Of a stretch of DNA of 64,000 bases, positions 44,018-54,765 are shown piece after piece. The notes beneath the pieces are model-generated. The model made no database searches. It saw nothing but the letters and a program-made list of their open reading frames with translations, and was not told the origin of the DNA. This DNA comes from Cordilura impudica. Lineage: Eukaryota > Arthropoda > Insecta > Diptera > Scathophagidae. The translations under genes and the position numbers were made by a program. The stretch spans positions 191,704,575 to 191,768,574 of the forward strand of contig OY821521.1 of NCBI GenBank assembly GCA_963682025.1, read 5' to 3'. Each line of letters begins with the position of its first letter. Positions within the stretch are counted from its first letter, which is position 1.

Positions 44018-46660
44018 ATGCGAAAACCAAAATAGTATCATGGAACGCACGAGGAGTACGCAACAAAAAATTAGAATTGTTTCAGTTTTTGGAAGAAAAC
44101 AATGTTGATGTCTGTATGTTATGCGAAGCATGGCTTAATGAAAATATTTCAATAAGAAACCAAAATTACTATTGCTATAGAAATGACCGTCAAGAAGGCA
44201 GAGGTGGGGGAGTAGCAATTCTTGTTAAAAAAAAATATTAAACATCAACTATTACCTGTAATAAATACATCATTAATTGAAAATGTAGGTGTTATGATCC
44301 AAAATGTTAATGATTTTGTACACATCTACTCCTGTTACTTTCCAGGGGGTTCATCGGGACACGACCAATCTAAAACACAAGCCTTTACTAATGATCTTCG
44401 AAAATTAACAGCATCAAATCATAAATATATTATAGGGGGCGATTTCAACTGCAGGCACAGCTACTGGGGCTTTATAAGAAACAATTGTTGGGGAAATATA
44501 TTGTATGGAAAACTGCAATTAAATCAAACCCAAATAAATTTTCCCCACGAACACACGTACATACCATCAGATCCAAATAAACAAGGGTCTACTCTAGACT
44601 TTTTTCTAACAAATGTAGCGATTAACATGTCTGCAGTTATAGTGATAAATGATCTAAGCTCTGATCACCTACCTATTAGTAGTGAGATTGATTTAAGGTG
44701 TGTTTTTTTGGATGATCTATACTACGATTTTAATAAAGTTAACTGGACCCGATTTTCTAGGTTCATTAAAAGAAATCTGCCAAGAGGACGTGAAGTAAGT
44801 GAAATAAATGACTGCACTCAGATCGATAGCATGATAAATATTTTCAATGAAATTATTAAAATAGCAATAGAAAACAGTGTGCCTAAACGCAGAATTACAC
44901 CATCGTCAAAACCATTACCTCATAACATCAAATTGATGATACAAATTAGGAACAGATTCAGGCGGAATTGGAAACGCTATAGGGATAGTTATGACCACCA
45001 ACAAATGGCGAGACTGAACAACCAGATCACAAAAGAAATAAATGACTTTAAAAATAAGTCCTGGAATAGTATGCTGTCAACATTGGATAAATTTTCTTCT
45101 TCGTTTTGGAAAATTTCTAAAATGTTAAGAAAGAAATCTAAAAATATGCCGATACTTAAACAAAATAATGAAACGTATTACACCCAGCAAGATAAGTGTG
45201 AAATCTTAGCTCACAATTTTAAAATGAACCATTGTCTTTCATCTCATCTTAGCGATACAGAAACTGTTTTAGAAGTGAACAATACAGCTGACTTCGTGCG
45301 ATCAGTGGAAACAAGTCCTCAAAATTGTTACTTCGTAACGCATGAGAAAATAGCGCAAATTATTAAAAATTTAAAGACGAAAAAGTCACCAGGACTGGAT
45401 CAAATTAATAATAAATGCTTAAAAAAGCTACCAAAAAAAGCTATAACATATCTTACCACTATCTTTAATGGATGTTTAAAACAATGTTACTTCCCAAATT
45501 CCTGGAAAATATCCAAAACAATAGCAACACCAAAACCAAATAAACCATCTAACTCACCTCTTTCATACAGACCAATAAGTCTGCTTTCTTCTGTGAGCAA
45601 AATATTAGAAAAAATTATAAAAGAAAAATTATCTATATTTATTGATTCAAATAATATACTTCCAAGACAACAATTTGGATTTAGAAGTGAACACAATACA
45701 TGCCAACCTTTGAAAAAAATCAGGATTCGAAATGGAAAATCATCCGGTATGGTACTGCTAGACATAAAAGCTGCTTTTGACTCAGTCTGGCACGATGGCC
45801 TCATTTTCAAATTAAAAGGAAGTAACTTTCCTTTGGAAATAATAAAAATAATACAAAGTTTTTTGCATGGCAGGTCGTTTCAGGTATATTTGGGTAAAAC
45901 TTGTTCTCAACAAACCTACATATCAGCAGGTTGTCCGCAAGGCTCATGTCTTTCACCAATATTATATAATATTTTTACATCAGACATTCCAACCTTCCCA
46001 AATTGTACCACTTCAATCTTTGCAGATGATACTTCAATATTAAGCTCCGATCTTCACGCAACTAGCATCGTTTCAAATCTACAAAGTGCATTAGTTGAGT
46101 TAAACAAGTACTTTAACAAATGGAACATCCTAGTAAACCCCGAAAAAACGCAAGCCATATATTTTACGAGGAAAAGGAAAGCATGTTTTATTCCACAGTC
46201 ACCGCTCAGGTTTATGAGCCATGATATTTCTTGGGAAAGTAAAGTTAAATATCTTGGAGTTATTCTAGATACCAAATTAAACTTTAATGAACATATACAC
46301 TATCTGCTCGACAAAATAAACAAAACTACACGGCTTATGTACCCACTGATAAACCGAAATTCTGATCTAAATACTGATAACAAAAAGCAAATAATAAAAG
46401 CTATCTTCCATCCCATCATGTTCTACTGTTGTCCAGTTTGGTCCACTGCTGCAAAATGTCATATCAGTAAGCTACAAATAGCTCAGAACAAACTGTTAAA
46501 AATGATATTTCAACTTCCCTGGCATTACTCCACCAGACGTTTGCATATAATTGCTAACATCGAACAAATTAATGAAAAAATAAGCAGATTGACTGAAAAT
46601 TTCATAAGAAGATGCGAACTGTCTCAACATTCCCATATTAATGAAATACTTTCATCGTAA
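44014..46660 (+). pseudogene. LINE ORF2: AP-type endonuclease and reverse transcriptase, one frameshift
   Basis: ATG at 44014 overlaps the ORF1 stop. The first part has endonuclease motifs (VSWNARGVRN, LCEAWL, EGRGGGVAILV). It meets a stop at 44238 after a run of nine A (44227-44235), and the frame continues one register over to 46660, so a single-base change in that run broke it. The continuation supplies GGDFNCRHSYWG, STLDFFLTN and SSDHLPI (endonuclease), then YRPISLLSSVSKILEKII, QFGFRSEHNTC, LLDIKAAFDSVWH (Asp514 counted from 44222), SAGCPQGSCLSPILYN, FADDTS (residues 600-605) and KYLGVILD (reverse transcriptase). The stretch before the first catalytic Asp looks 5-6 residues short. All catalytic residues seen are intact. 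Confidence 0.92.
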
Positions 46661-46884
46661 TTTTACCCCCTTATCCAATCCTAAATTTTATCTTATACCC
46701 CTGCTTCAAAAAGGTTTTTTTTTAAATTTTTTCTCCACAATTAATAATTTGAAATGTAAATATTAAAACTAAAATTTAATTACTAAGTAGAAAAGGAACA
46801 TAGTCCCTAAACTCTTAAAATATATAATCAACTGTAAATACAAATAAATGTTATAATAATAAAAAAAAAAAAAATCAAATTCGC

Positions 46885-47637
46885 AGAAAAAATTTTATAA
46901 ACCATAAATATTTTTCCAAGTAAAAAAATTTTGAAATTCTGGGGATTTCACTAAAATGATTTAACATTTCAAACATTACATAATATGTTATTAATATGGT
47001 TATTCTGTTACTTTTTTTCATTTTCTGTTAAAGTCTGCTAAGTTAACATTATATTTCTAGCATTTTAAAAATTCTGGGTTTATTAAGAATTTTAGATTTT
47101 AAGGGAAAAAAATATTTTTTTGTTAATTTCCCAAAGGATTACAACTATACAACACTTTGCCAAACAACAAAAAAAGGAACATAATATAAATGAATTTAAT
47201 AAAAATATTATATGGTTTGTAAAAGATAATAATTTATAATCGTTTTGTATATTTAAAGTATTTTAAATACTAATAATAAATAATAATAATAATAATAATA
47301 ATTAAAAAGTGTAATTCCACAGAAGTGCTCTAACATTACAAAATAATGTTAGTAATATAGTTATTCTGTTACTTTTATTACTTTCCGTTGAGGTCTGCTA
47401 AGTTAACATTTTATTTATAGCACTTTAAAAAATGCAGGGTTTATCAAAAAATAAAAATTTTCTTAGATAAATGTCTTAAAAATCATGAAAATTATATTAT
47501 TCATGATTAAAAATAAAATGTTAACTTAACAGACCTTTAACAAACCTTACTGAATAACCCTCCCTATAAGCTTCTTAAACCTGTATTTCTCAATTTTTTT
47601 TTTTTTTTATTAAAAAAATAATTATAATTAAACTTAC
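46885..47637. repeat. Degraded TTAACAG-family foldback copies in the aPKC intron
   Basis: GGTTATTCTGTTACTTTT and TTTCTGTTAAAGTCTGCTAAG at about 46998 recur at about 47358, and the inverted end TTAACTTAACAGACC lies at 47518. So at least two overlapping copies of the family of 43318-43559 are present. A TAATAA microsatellite lies at 47273-47301. It ends just before the aPKC exon 2 donor. Confidence 0.6.
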
Positions 47638-47758
47638 CATGTATAACTAATTCCGGATTATGATTCATTTCATATAAACGTATAGCTTCATCTAATTCCA
47701 TTTGAGTAGAAATCGTACAGGGATCATGTTCCTCATCCACCCATTTAATGGTGAAAGG
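47638..47758 (-). CDS. aPKC: aPKC coding exon 2: second half of the PB1 domain
   Basis: Preceded by a T-rich tract and AG at 47760-47759, followed by the donor GTAAGT at 47637-47632. It encodes [14 protein letters not shown], then [18 protein letters not shown] and PELVIH. This is the acidic OPCA loop (WVDEEHDP) and last helix and strand of the PB1 domain, through which aPKC binds Par-6 and p62-type partners. The 121-bp exon leaves phase 1, so the next exon must supply the last two bases of a codon. Frame, splice sites and similarity to fly aPKC agree. The next exon is not seen anywhere to the left in this window. Confidence 0.92.
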
Positions 47759-47817
47759 CTAAAAATAATATGACATTTTTTTAATAAAATTTTAAAATAA
47801 ACGCCAAACGAACTTAC
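47759..47817 (-). other. aPKC: aPKC intron between PB1 exons, 59 bp
   Basis: GTAAGT donor at 47817-47812 and a T-rich ATTTTTAG acceptor ending at 47759. Short introns of about 60 bp are the commonest class in flies. Reading through it gives a false C-terminus on exon 1. Confidence 0.9.
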
Positions 47818-47988
47818 TTGATCCAAAGCGAAACGACAGTTTTTACGTATTTCATAGCATAGCTCATCATAGGTGATATTCTCCTTAATATAACTGATCA
47901 TAACTTCGCCACTGTAGGCAGTTTTAACTTTGATTTCGTTACCAACAGCATCGCCATCTGGTATAAGTTGTGTAGGCATTTTCTGCAT
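47818..47988 (-). CDS. aPKC: aPKC coding exon 1: start of atypical protein kinase C, first half of PB1
   Basis: Atypical protein kinase C is the Ser/Thr kinase of the Par-6/aPKC cortical polarity complex. ATG at 47988-47986 starts MQKMPTQLIPDGDAVGNE, the same kind of start as Drosophila aPKC, followed by IKVKTAYSGEVMISYIKENI and TYDELCYEIRKNCRFALDQ. The latter are strands 1-2 and helix 1 of the PB1 domain, with the basic Lys in the first strand typical of type I/II PB1 domains. Exon 1 contributes 57 codons in phase 0. A second in-frame Met at codon 4 is an alternative start. The C1 and kinase domains lie beyond the left window edge. Identification rests on residue pattern and the exact continuation across the 59-bp intron. 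Confidence 0.93.
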
Positions 47989-49033
47989 TTAAATTTTAGG
48001 AGATGATGTTTATATTGCAATTAGAATTTAGATAGAATTTGAGAATATATTTTTTAAGTTTTTTTAAAACATGCACTTAAAACTTAAGATAACTGTAAAT
48101 AAATTTGTAAATAAAATAACAAAAAAAAACAAACATAAATTAATGCAACGCAAATAGACAAAATATACAATTTTATAACCACCACAATACTAATTTAATT
48201 ATATTTTTAAAAAACATAAAAATACTAATTTAAAAAAAAAAACTATCACTTGCAACCAGATTTGACAAAATTAGAAAAATTATCAAATCTGGCAACTCTA
48301 TATTTACAGCATCCTCCCTTTTCTATATGTTATAACAAAAAGTAAACAAAGAAAACTTGTAAAAGCAAAATCAACAAGTGGTTGTCAAAATCTCTAATGA
48401 CGAAGAACCAAAATTTTTTTTGGCTAAAAATACTTTAAAAACACTTTTATAAATAAATAAACACCAATTAGTGATTAATAAAATTTTTTATAGCTTATCG
48501 AACTTTCTATTTAAGATTCCATTGAACATAATTTGTACATCGATTTTTGTTTGTTTAATTTCCATATTTGTGTTAAAAATTTTACTAACTTTTTTAAAAG
48601 GTTTTTTAGTTAGTTTTACTTTTTACGGTTTCGCTCCTTTTTTTAATTTAAGGCAGTTTTTCCACATCTACATGCAACAAATTGGTATTGTCTGTACGCA
48701 AACGAGAATCTTTATACAAAAAAAATTTCTCCAGCACTTTTTCCCAAGTTGTTTGTTCTTTTTATATATAATAAACACAAAATTTATTGAGAAATATCTA
48801 AACAAAATACTGTAACACTTAAAAATTTTTAAAATTTAAAATAAAAACATAAAAAAAACTATAATTGTATGAATTTCCTCTAAAATTAATTGTTCTTATT
48901 GAGGGAAATCAACGCAATTCTTTTATGTGTCACCTACTACTAAAAAGTCACCGACAACAAGCGTTGTATTTTTTGGCATAACAATGAAAAAAAAATTAAT
49001 ATAAGTGGACGATGCTGGCAACATTGATAAACT
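47989..49033. other. Upstream region of aPKC exon 1
   Basis: Presumably leader intron or 5' flank. A small inverted pair (CCAGATTTGACAA near 48257, ATCAAATCTGG near 48281) lies about 270-300 bp upstream of the ATG. A 114-codon plus-strand frame at 48471-48815 is Phe/Ile/Leu-rich, starts at GTG and has no recognisable domain, so it is not called. Confidence 0.4.
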
Positions 49034-49036
49034 TAA

Positions 49037-50051
49037 GGCTCGGTTCACACAAGGCAATTTTTGTTGCGCAACTTTTTTTCAATTCTCATTTAAAGTTGCC
49101 TTAATCTTCACACAGAGAAATTTATTGCCGCAACTTTTCGTTTGTTTTGCTGAGTGCACACGACGGAACATTAAGTGAAACTTGCCGATGTTTCTGTTAA
49201 TGTTCCATCGTGTGCAGCAATGTTTCATGTCAAAATTTATGTTTTATTTTGGATCCTCAAATATCAAATTATTTTGATATTTATGATATTTTATGTGTAC
49301 AAACTGAATGTTACATCGTCTGTATCGATGTTTATTGTTTTTGCTCACTTATTTCATTGAGGTCAGTCGTGCTGTAATGTTATTTTGTATATCTATGTCT
49401 AATGGCGAACATTCAAGATAATGAAAATTTAAAGAATTTTATAAATATTAATGAATAGTGATAATGAAAATTTGAAGAATTTTATAAACTAATATAAAAA
49501 TTTATAAATGAATATAAATTTTTGAAAATTTTATAGCTGAATATAAAATTTATTTTCTTCCGCATTTATTTGTTCAGTATGTTCTAATATATTCAATAAA
49601 CACGTTTTTGTTCCATCGTTTGTATTAAAAAATGGAAACATTTTTTTTTCGCATGTTCCTGTTAATGTTCCATCGTGTGTACTCAGTATTTTGCTTTAAA
49701 ATTCTTACATTTTTGACAATTCATTTTATTTAGTTTGTGTAAAAAGAATTTATTATTGTTTCAAAATGAAAAATCTATTTGTGTGACAAAATGCAAGTGA
49801 CAAAAAAAGAAAAAATTAAATAATAAAAAAAATCAAATAAATGAAATAATAATAATTTTTCACAGCGAAGCAAAGAATGAAAAGAATGTCAAATAAAAAC
49901 CTGCAGCTAACTTCGTGCTTATAATTACGAATGGCACAACAAAACGAATTGCCGGGTACAAGCAACTCCGTACCAAATACCACTCCTCCTTCCCCTCTCT
50001 CCAACAAACTCAAAAATTGCGCAACAAAAATTGTCTTGTGTGAACTGGGCC
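49037..50051. mobile_element. PIF/Harbinger-type MITE or deletion derivative, TAA target duplication
   Basis: Ends GGCTCGGTTCACACAAGGCA (left) and GGCCCAGTTCACACAAGACA (right, inward), both continuing ATTTTTGTTGCGCAA: 32 of 35 positions match. It is flanked by TAA at 49034-49036 and 50052-50054. The GGC start and 3-bp TWA duplication fit PIF/Harbinger. No transposase frame is left; another inverted-repeat element occupies the middle. Confidence 0.75.
49150..49686. mobile_element. Nested inverted-repeat element inside the Harbinger-type copy
   Basis: CTGAGTGCACACGACGGAAC at the left and, inward from the right, CTGAGTACACACGATGGAAC, both followed by ATTAA. Subterminal copies (GTTAATGTTCCATCGTGTG near 49196) also occur. 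Superfamily not determined; a clear target duplication could not be fixed. Nesting shows it is younger than the host element. Confidence 0.6.
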
Positions 50052-50305
50052 TAAAGCATATTTTATATATTAAAGATATTTCCTAAATATGTTCATGCCG
50101 ATGTTTCCAATTTAGACGTTGACTTTAACTTTTTTTTAATAATATCTTGAAGTTGCATGTGTATGCTGATTTTTTGGTTGCCAAGACTCTTCACTTTTCT
50201 CTTGTTTAATTTTTTTTAGTTGTTCGTTCGCAACAATAAAAATATAAAATTTCTTCGTCCTCAAAAATTTCATTCATTCATTTAGCAACCTTCAGCGTAA
50301 GCTAG

Positions 50306-50712
50306 TTACTTCACGTAGCCGTACAGGAAATAATCCAGGGGTATAAAATCGTACGACCTTGGATGCCAATTAACAGGTCAATTTCTCGAAAACCACACCA
50401 CTTATCGCCAAATTTTGATTTCAATAAGTCAGTGGTTTCGGTCCCGTATGGTTTCTAACGCCATCCTGTTGAAACCACATCTCGCCCGGACTAGTGTCAT
50501 CCATATTTTCAAACAAAAACCATTATTTAAGCTAAGGCTTTATTTTTGAAGAAATAAGGTCCGATTATGCCACCAGCGTGTAATGGAGTCGTCTGTAGGA
50601 TCTATTGTGGATTGGTCTCACTCCATATTTGGCAGTTTTGTTTATTAAAAAACCCGTTACGCCAAAAATGAGCCTTATCGCTGATTACAATTTTGCGATA
50701 AAACATTAAAAA
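50306..50712 (-). pseudogene. DDE transposase fragment, IS630/mariner-like insect family
   Basis: Minus-strand frames give SDKAHFWRNGFFNKQNCQIW, then (frame change) GGIIGPYFFKN, a degraded QQDG-like segment, and SYDFIPLDYFLYGYVK before a stop. These are the first catalytic-Asp region, the GGIIGP strand, the second-Asp QDGA region and the C-terminal PLDYFLWGYVK block of a DDE_3-type transposase common in insects. Roughly half the protein is deleted, several stops are present, and no ends were found. Family recognised from the NKQNCRIW and PLDYFL signatures. Confidence 0.75.
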
Positions 50713-51152
50713 AAAAAAAATTTACAAAAAATTAATTATTGTGAAGGAAGTTTTTATCCCATGCTAACAAAAACACTTTCAAAAATTCATAAGTAATACC
50801 TTTTATCCTTTTTAAATATAAAGTATATAAATTTAAAAAAAAAAATTTAAATCGAAGAAGTTATTGCTTAAACAAAAAACGAGTGAATTGAACATAGATT
50901 ATTGGATGATGTGATTTCCAAAAATGTTTCGATTGAAAACGACCTCAAAGTCAGGACATACGCTATTATTTTGCCTAATCTTTTGACGTTGTTAATACAC
51001 TATTAACTAAGGAAACTTATGTTTCAATTTTGATTAATTTTATACCTTTTAAGTGTTGTGTGCAGTCAATTAAATTCAACTGGTTTTTCGAAAAGTTGCT
51101 CAAAATTTAGTTAGTCGACATAATTAAGATATTTTGCACTTCCCAAAATATA
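50713..51152. other. Spacer, nothing recognised
   Basis: AT-rich; no frame or repeat boundary. Confidence 0.35.
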
Positions 51153-52126
51153 CAGTGTTGGAAAAAATAATAGAGAAGAGAGTTTTTTTCAAAAAATTAA
51201 GTTTATTAGTCAAGTCTTACTTAAAAAAAAATTATATGCAGTTTTGTTTTTAAGCCATACAACAACAACAAAAAATTAGTCATCACCCTCTTCATTTATA
51301 TTATAAAAAATTATATTACTAACAATTTATTTTAGTTTCATCTGACCACAGTACGTTTGCCCAGTTTTCTCGTAATAAATGCTTATGTGCAAAGTCCAGC
51401 CGTTTTTTAATATTTTTTTTGTTCAGTAAGGGTACTTTTCTGGCACTGCGTGCTATCAACCCTTGCTCCAAAAGCCTATTTCGCACTATTGTGCTACTCA
51501 CTGGTGCTTCCAACTCATTTTTTAGGTTCGTTGATGAGAAAAACGGTTTTTTTTTAGAGTCGTATATGATTTGTGTCTTATCTATTGCTTGTTGCACACT
51601 TTCTGCCTCTGGTTTCCTTTTTTGGAACAAGGTTCAATGCAGAGAACCCTTTTTTTTGGAGCACTCCATTATTTCTGCAATTGCGGACATGGCCTTTCCT
51701 TCTGCCCTCAACTTTTCCATCGCTGTCCTCTCTGCAATAGTATAATGTACACCACGACCCATTCAGTTCAAAATCACATAAAAATATTATGCAAATGCAC
51801 ATATTGCCATAATTTCTTATTGAATATGTTTCATTTGTTGAAACTTACCTGAATTAACTATTAAAATAATATAAAATTAAAAAATTTCGAACAATATGTA
51901 TTGCGTTTCTATTTTTTTTTTCCAACCACAATACCGTCCTTTCGCGATCAACGAACGATAAAAGTGATATTTTTGGATAAATAAGTGTAAATGTTAAACA
52001 AAAACGAAGTCCCGTTATCATTCTTTATATTTTGTTTACACTTACCCATATTGTTGTATATAAACGTTTACTGTTACTCTTAAGAAACATGTTGATATGT
52101 CGTTTCTATTATTTTTTCCAACACTG
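51153..52126 (-). mobile_element. Tc1-like element with perfect ends, internally deleted
   Basis: Terminal repeats CAGTGTTGGAAAAAATAATA at 51153 and, inverted, at 52126, flanked by TA on both sides (51151-51152, 52127-52128). At 974 bp it is shorter than a full Tc1 element (about 1.6 kb). It keeps only the N-terminal half of its transposase. Perfect ends indicate it could be mobilised by a related transposase and is fairly recent. Confidence 0.85.
51319..51762 (-). pseudogene. Tc1 transposase N-terminal half, frameshifted
   Basis: From ATG at 51762-51760 the frame reads MGRGVHYTIAERTAMEKLRA and EGKAMSAIAEIMECSKK, the first helix-turn-helix of the paired-like DNA-binding region. It then breaks at an A-run near 51650. 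Another frame continues with the second DNA-binding region (STIVRNRLLEQGLIARSARK) and ends FAHKHLLRENWANVLWSDET, the first catalytic Asp block of a DD34E transposase. The second Asp and the Glu are deleted. Inactive. Confidence 0.85.
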
Positions 52127-52578
52127 TATATATAACAAGAAAATTACATATAGTTTTTTCTTTCAATAAAATAACATTTCTTTTATAAATTTTTTCTCCT
52201 TAGTGTTTGTGCAATATTTTCTGAAGTTGTATTTTATGCTAAAGAAGTTACTTTTTTGGGTAAAGTTACCCCCTTTTTTACTCCATAATTTCAAGGTATC
52301 TATAGCAATTTTTATGAAGAAGTCCTTCAAATTTAATGATTTTTTTATAGCAAAAAATCCTTAGAATTAAGGTTATAAGTTAATGTTTATTTTTTTATTT
52401 AGGGTTTTTATAGATTTGTTTAAATACTTAAATTTTCAACTCTGTTACAAATAATTTTCAAGCCAGGGTTGTTTTGAAAGCAGAGTTGTATTTTTTAACT
52501 GGTTTCTATGAAACTGGTACTAAAAACCTTCTAGTACTAAAACTAACGAATACGTACAAAAAAGAGATAATAATAACC

Positions 52579-52612
52579 AGTTTTTCAGTAGATTTTCGTT
52601 TAGTGAGACGTG
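52579..52612 (+). promoter_or_regulatory. Core promoter: initiator plus DPE
   Basis: CCAGTT around A at 52579 matches the fly initiator TCAGTT at 5 of 6 positions. AGACGTG begins exactly 27 bases further on (52606-52612), i.e. +28 to +34 with A as +1, a perfect downstream promoter element (RGWCGTG). No TATA box is placed correctly upstream, as is usual for DPE promoters. It would drive transcription rightward, away from aPKC. Confidence 0.55.
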
Positions 52613-53103
52613 TTTTGTATGTGAACAGTTTTTAAGATATTTTTTCTTGTTATATTTGTTTAAAGAAAAACTAAAAAATATAGAGTAATATGTACGCCTA
52701 CGTTTATAACTGAATTATGTGTAAAATATTAAATAACAACAAATTTGAATATTAACTAAACCAAATTAACTGAAATTAGAAATAAAATAAACAACAAAGT
52801 TATAAGGCACGCGCTACGAAAAAGTGTTAATGAATTTAATGGTATCAAAAACGTGAAGTAAAATAATTTGACACAAGACAGCAGAAATAATAAAAAAAAT
52901 ATATCCCTCCAATAAATCAAGTAAATTCAAGTAAAACAGTGGTTTTAGTTTGTAGAAAAAGCCAACAATTGTATTGAGACAAGCAAAGAAGAAAACACAA
53001 AAACAACCAGACGAAATATGAAACGTTTATTAAAACATAAAATAAAGAAATAAAAAAAACTAACTGCCACCAGGCTATTTATGTTTAAACTTTATAACAT
53101 TTT
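52613..53103 (+). other. Possible leader sequence downstream of the Inr/DPE promoter
   Basis: A-rich, non-repetitive, without long frames; resembles fly 5' leader sequence. Possible donors CAAGTAAAT and CAAGTAAAA near 52919-52935. A DINE-like element follows. No coding sequence identified. Confidence 0.3.
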
Positions 53104-53903
53104 TATACCCTATACCACTATGTGGTTTGGGTATAATGACTTTGTGCTGCTGTTTGTAACAACCAAAAATATTTGACCTAGACCCATCTTTAATTATACC
53201 GATCGAATCAGAATCACTTTCTGAGTTGATTTAACAATGTCCGTCCGTCCGTCCGTCCGTCCGTCCGTCCGTCCGTCCGTCTGTGTGTCCATGTAAAGCT
53301 TGTAATCAAACTGCAGGTCGCAAATATGAATATATTTTGACGAAATTTGGTATATAAGCTTTCATCGGCCATGGGATGAACGCTATTGAAATTGGTGAGA
53401 ATCGGTCCATGTTCAGACCTAGCCCCCATACAAATTACCCATATGAAATCGACATAAATTGCCATAAGATCCAAATTGTCATATAGATCTTACTCAAATT
53501 GGGTTTGTATGCGTTCATTACATTCACTAATGAGTAGTCCAAAAATGATCCCTTTGACCCCATATCGAGCTGCTTCCCGATAGTCACTTAAATCTATTAA
53601 AAAACTAAAATATTGCACTGATTCTTCTCAAATTTTGTTTGTACATATTTTTGCAAAATACAAGAGACTTTACCAAACATGATCAGGATCGGTCCATTTT
53701 TGGACCCAGTCCCTTTATAGATATAGCATCCGATATGAACTTTTTCATATCTGCAGCCAAAAAAATTAATAAAAATCCCACTCAAATTTGGTTTTTGCTT
53801 ATTTTCAATGTCCAGTTAGTTGGGCCTAAGAGATAGGGTTTCTAAACGCATGGTATAGGGTATCGTATAGTCGGTCTAGACCGACTATAATTTTCTTACT
53901 TGT
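53104..53903 (-). mobile_element. DINE/Helentron-like element, family B, copy 2
   Basis: Reverse orientation: TATACCCTATACCACTATG at the left, an expanded (GTCC)n tract of about 11 units at 53238-53282, the family body, then the palindrome AGTCGGTCTAGACCGACT and ACTTGT at the right. Aligns along its length with 60126-60920. Confidence 0.8.
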
Positions 53904-54765
53904 TGTTGTTCTTTTGCCTCCTTGCCTCTTTATGTTTAGACTTTGTTGGCTTATTCAAGTGTTTTCTATTAAGTTCATCATAACATCCATACATTACTTA
54001 CTGAAGCCAATGTTAAGCCGTTTTTACAGTTTCTTTAATTATTTCGTATTTTTTGTATGTTCGTTGTTTTTTTTTTTTTATTATTGTAATACTGTATTTG
54101 ACATTTGATTTCTTAATAAAAGATTAAGATTATTTATTTTATAGTTTTGTGTGTGTATGTGTATAGAAAATGTAGGGTTTTTGTTGCTTTGTTCAGACCT
54201 TAGTTTAATGTCAAGTTTTCGTAATAAAAACAAATAAAAGTGAAGGGAAGAGAGAAAGAAATGTCATAATAATTAATTTAATCTGCCTATTTATAATATA
54301 ATGTGTCGATTTTAATTGTTTTTAATTGCTTTAGTGATTTTTAAGAAAAAAGGAAATAAACAAAATAATTGGAAAGTTTTAAAAAAAAGTTGTTATAAAA
54401 CAATAGCAAAGTGAAAAATTAACAGTGGTACTAACAGCTACAAAATACGCACAAATTTTAAAGAGGTGAGTAAATTACTTGAAATTTCCATTATTGTAAA
54501 ATTTGTTTCACTTGTTATCTTTGATTGCTTTAAGTATTTTAGAAAGGGTAAAAAATTTAGAGAATGATTGAGCTAATTTCTGAGTTATTTATGATTTTAT
54601 TGCCTATTAACATGGTTTAAGTAAATATGCATTGTACATGCAGTATGTGAAATTGGTGTAATAATAGTGTTGATCTTTTTGGTTGGACGATTTTTTTTTG
54701 GCGAATGAATATGATTCGCTGATGGATACTATTTTTTTTTTTGTTTAATTTTCTGTTACTAGACA
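53904..54765 (+). other. Spacer with a candidate leader-exon donor at 54466
   Basis: Non-repetitive A-rich sequence. CAAATTTTAAAGAG followed by GTGAGTAAAT at 54466 is a near-ideal splice donor on the plus strand. Together with the promoter at 52579 it suggests a rightward gene whose coding exons lie beyond the window, but no protein evidence exists. A 64-codon frame at 53914-54108 is not supported. Confidence 0.35.

Larger units (their letters stand above)
43668..46870 (+). mobile_element. Jockey-clade LINE, 5'-truncated, with poly-A and target-site duplication
   Basis: A 3.2-kb element bounded by the direct repeat ATCAAATTCGC (43657-43667 and 46874-46884). The right copy follows a poly-A run, and AATAAA lies at 46843. 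Gene order is the end of ORF1, then ORF2 with endonuclease and reverse transcriptase, a short 3' UTR and the A tail. The 5' end falls inside ORF1, as expected from incomplete reverse transcription. Its base composition and open frames contrast with the AT-rich relics around it, implying a recent insertion, upstream of and opposite in orientation to aPKC transcription across its third intron region. Confidence 0.92.

Noticed and set aside
48471..48815. 114-codon hydrophobic plus-strand frame
   Set aside because: Starts at GTG, is AT-driven Phe/Ile/Leu/Lys in composition, and has no domain or splice context.
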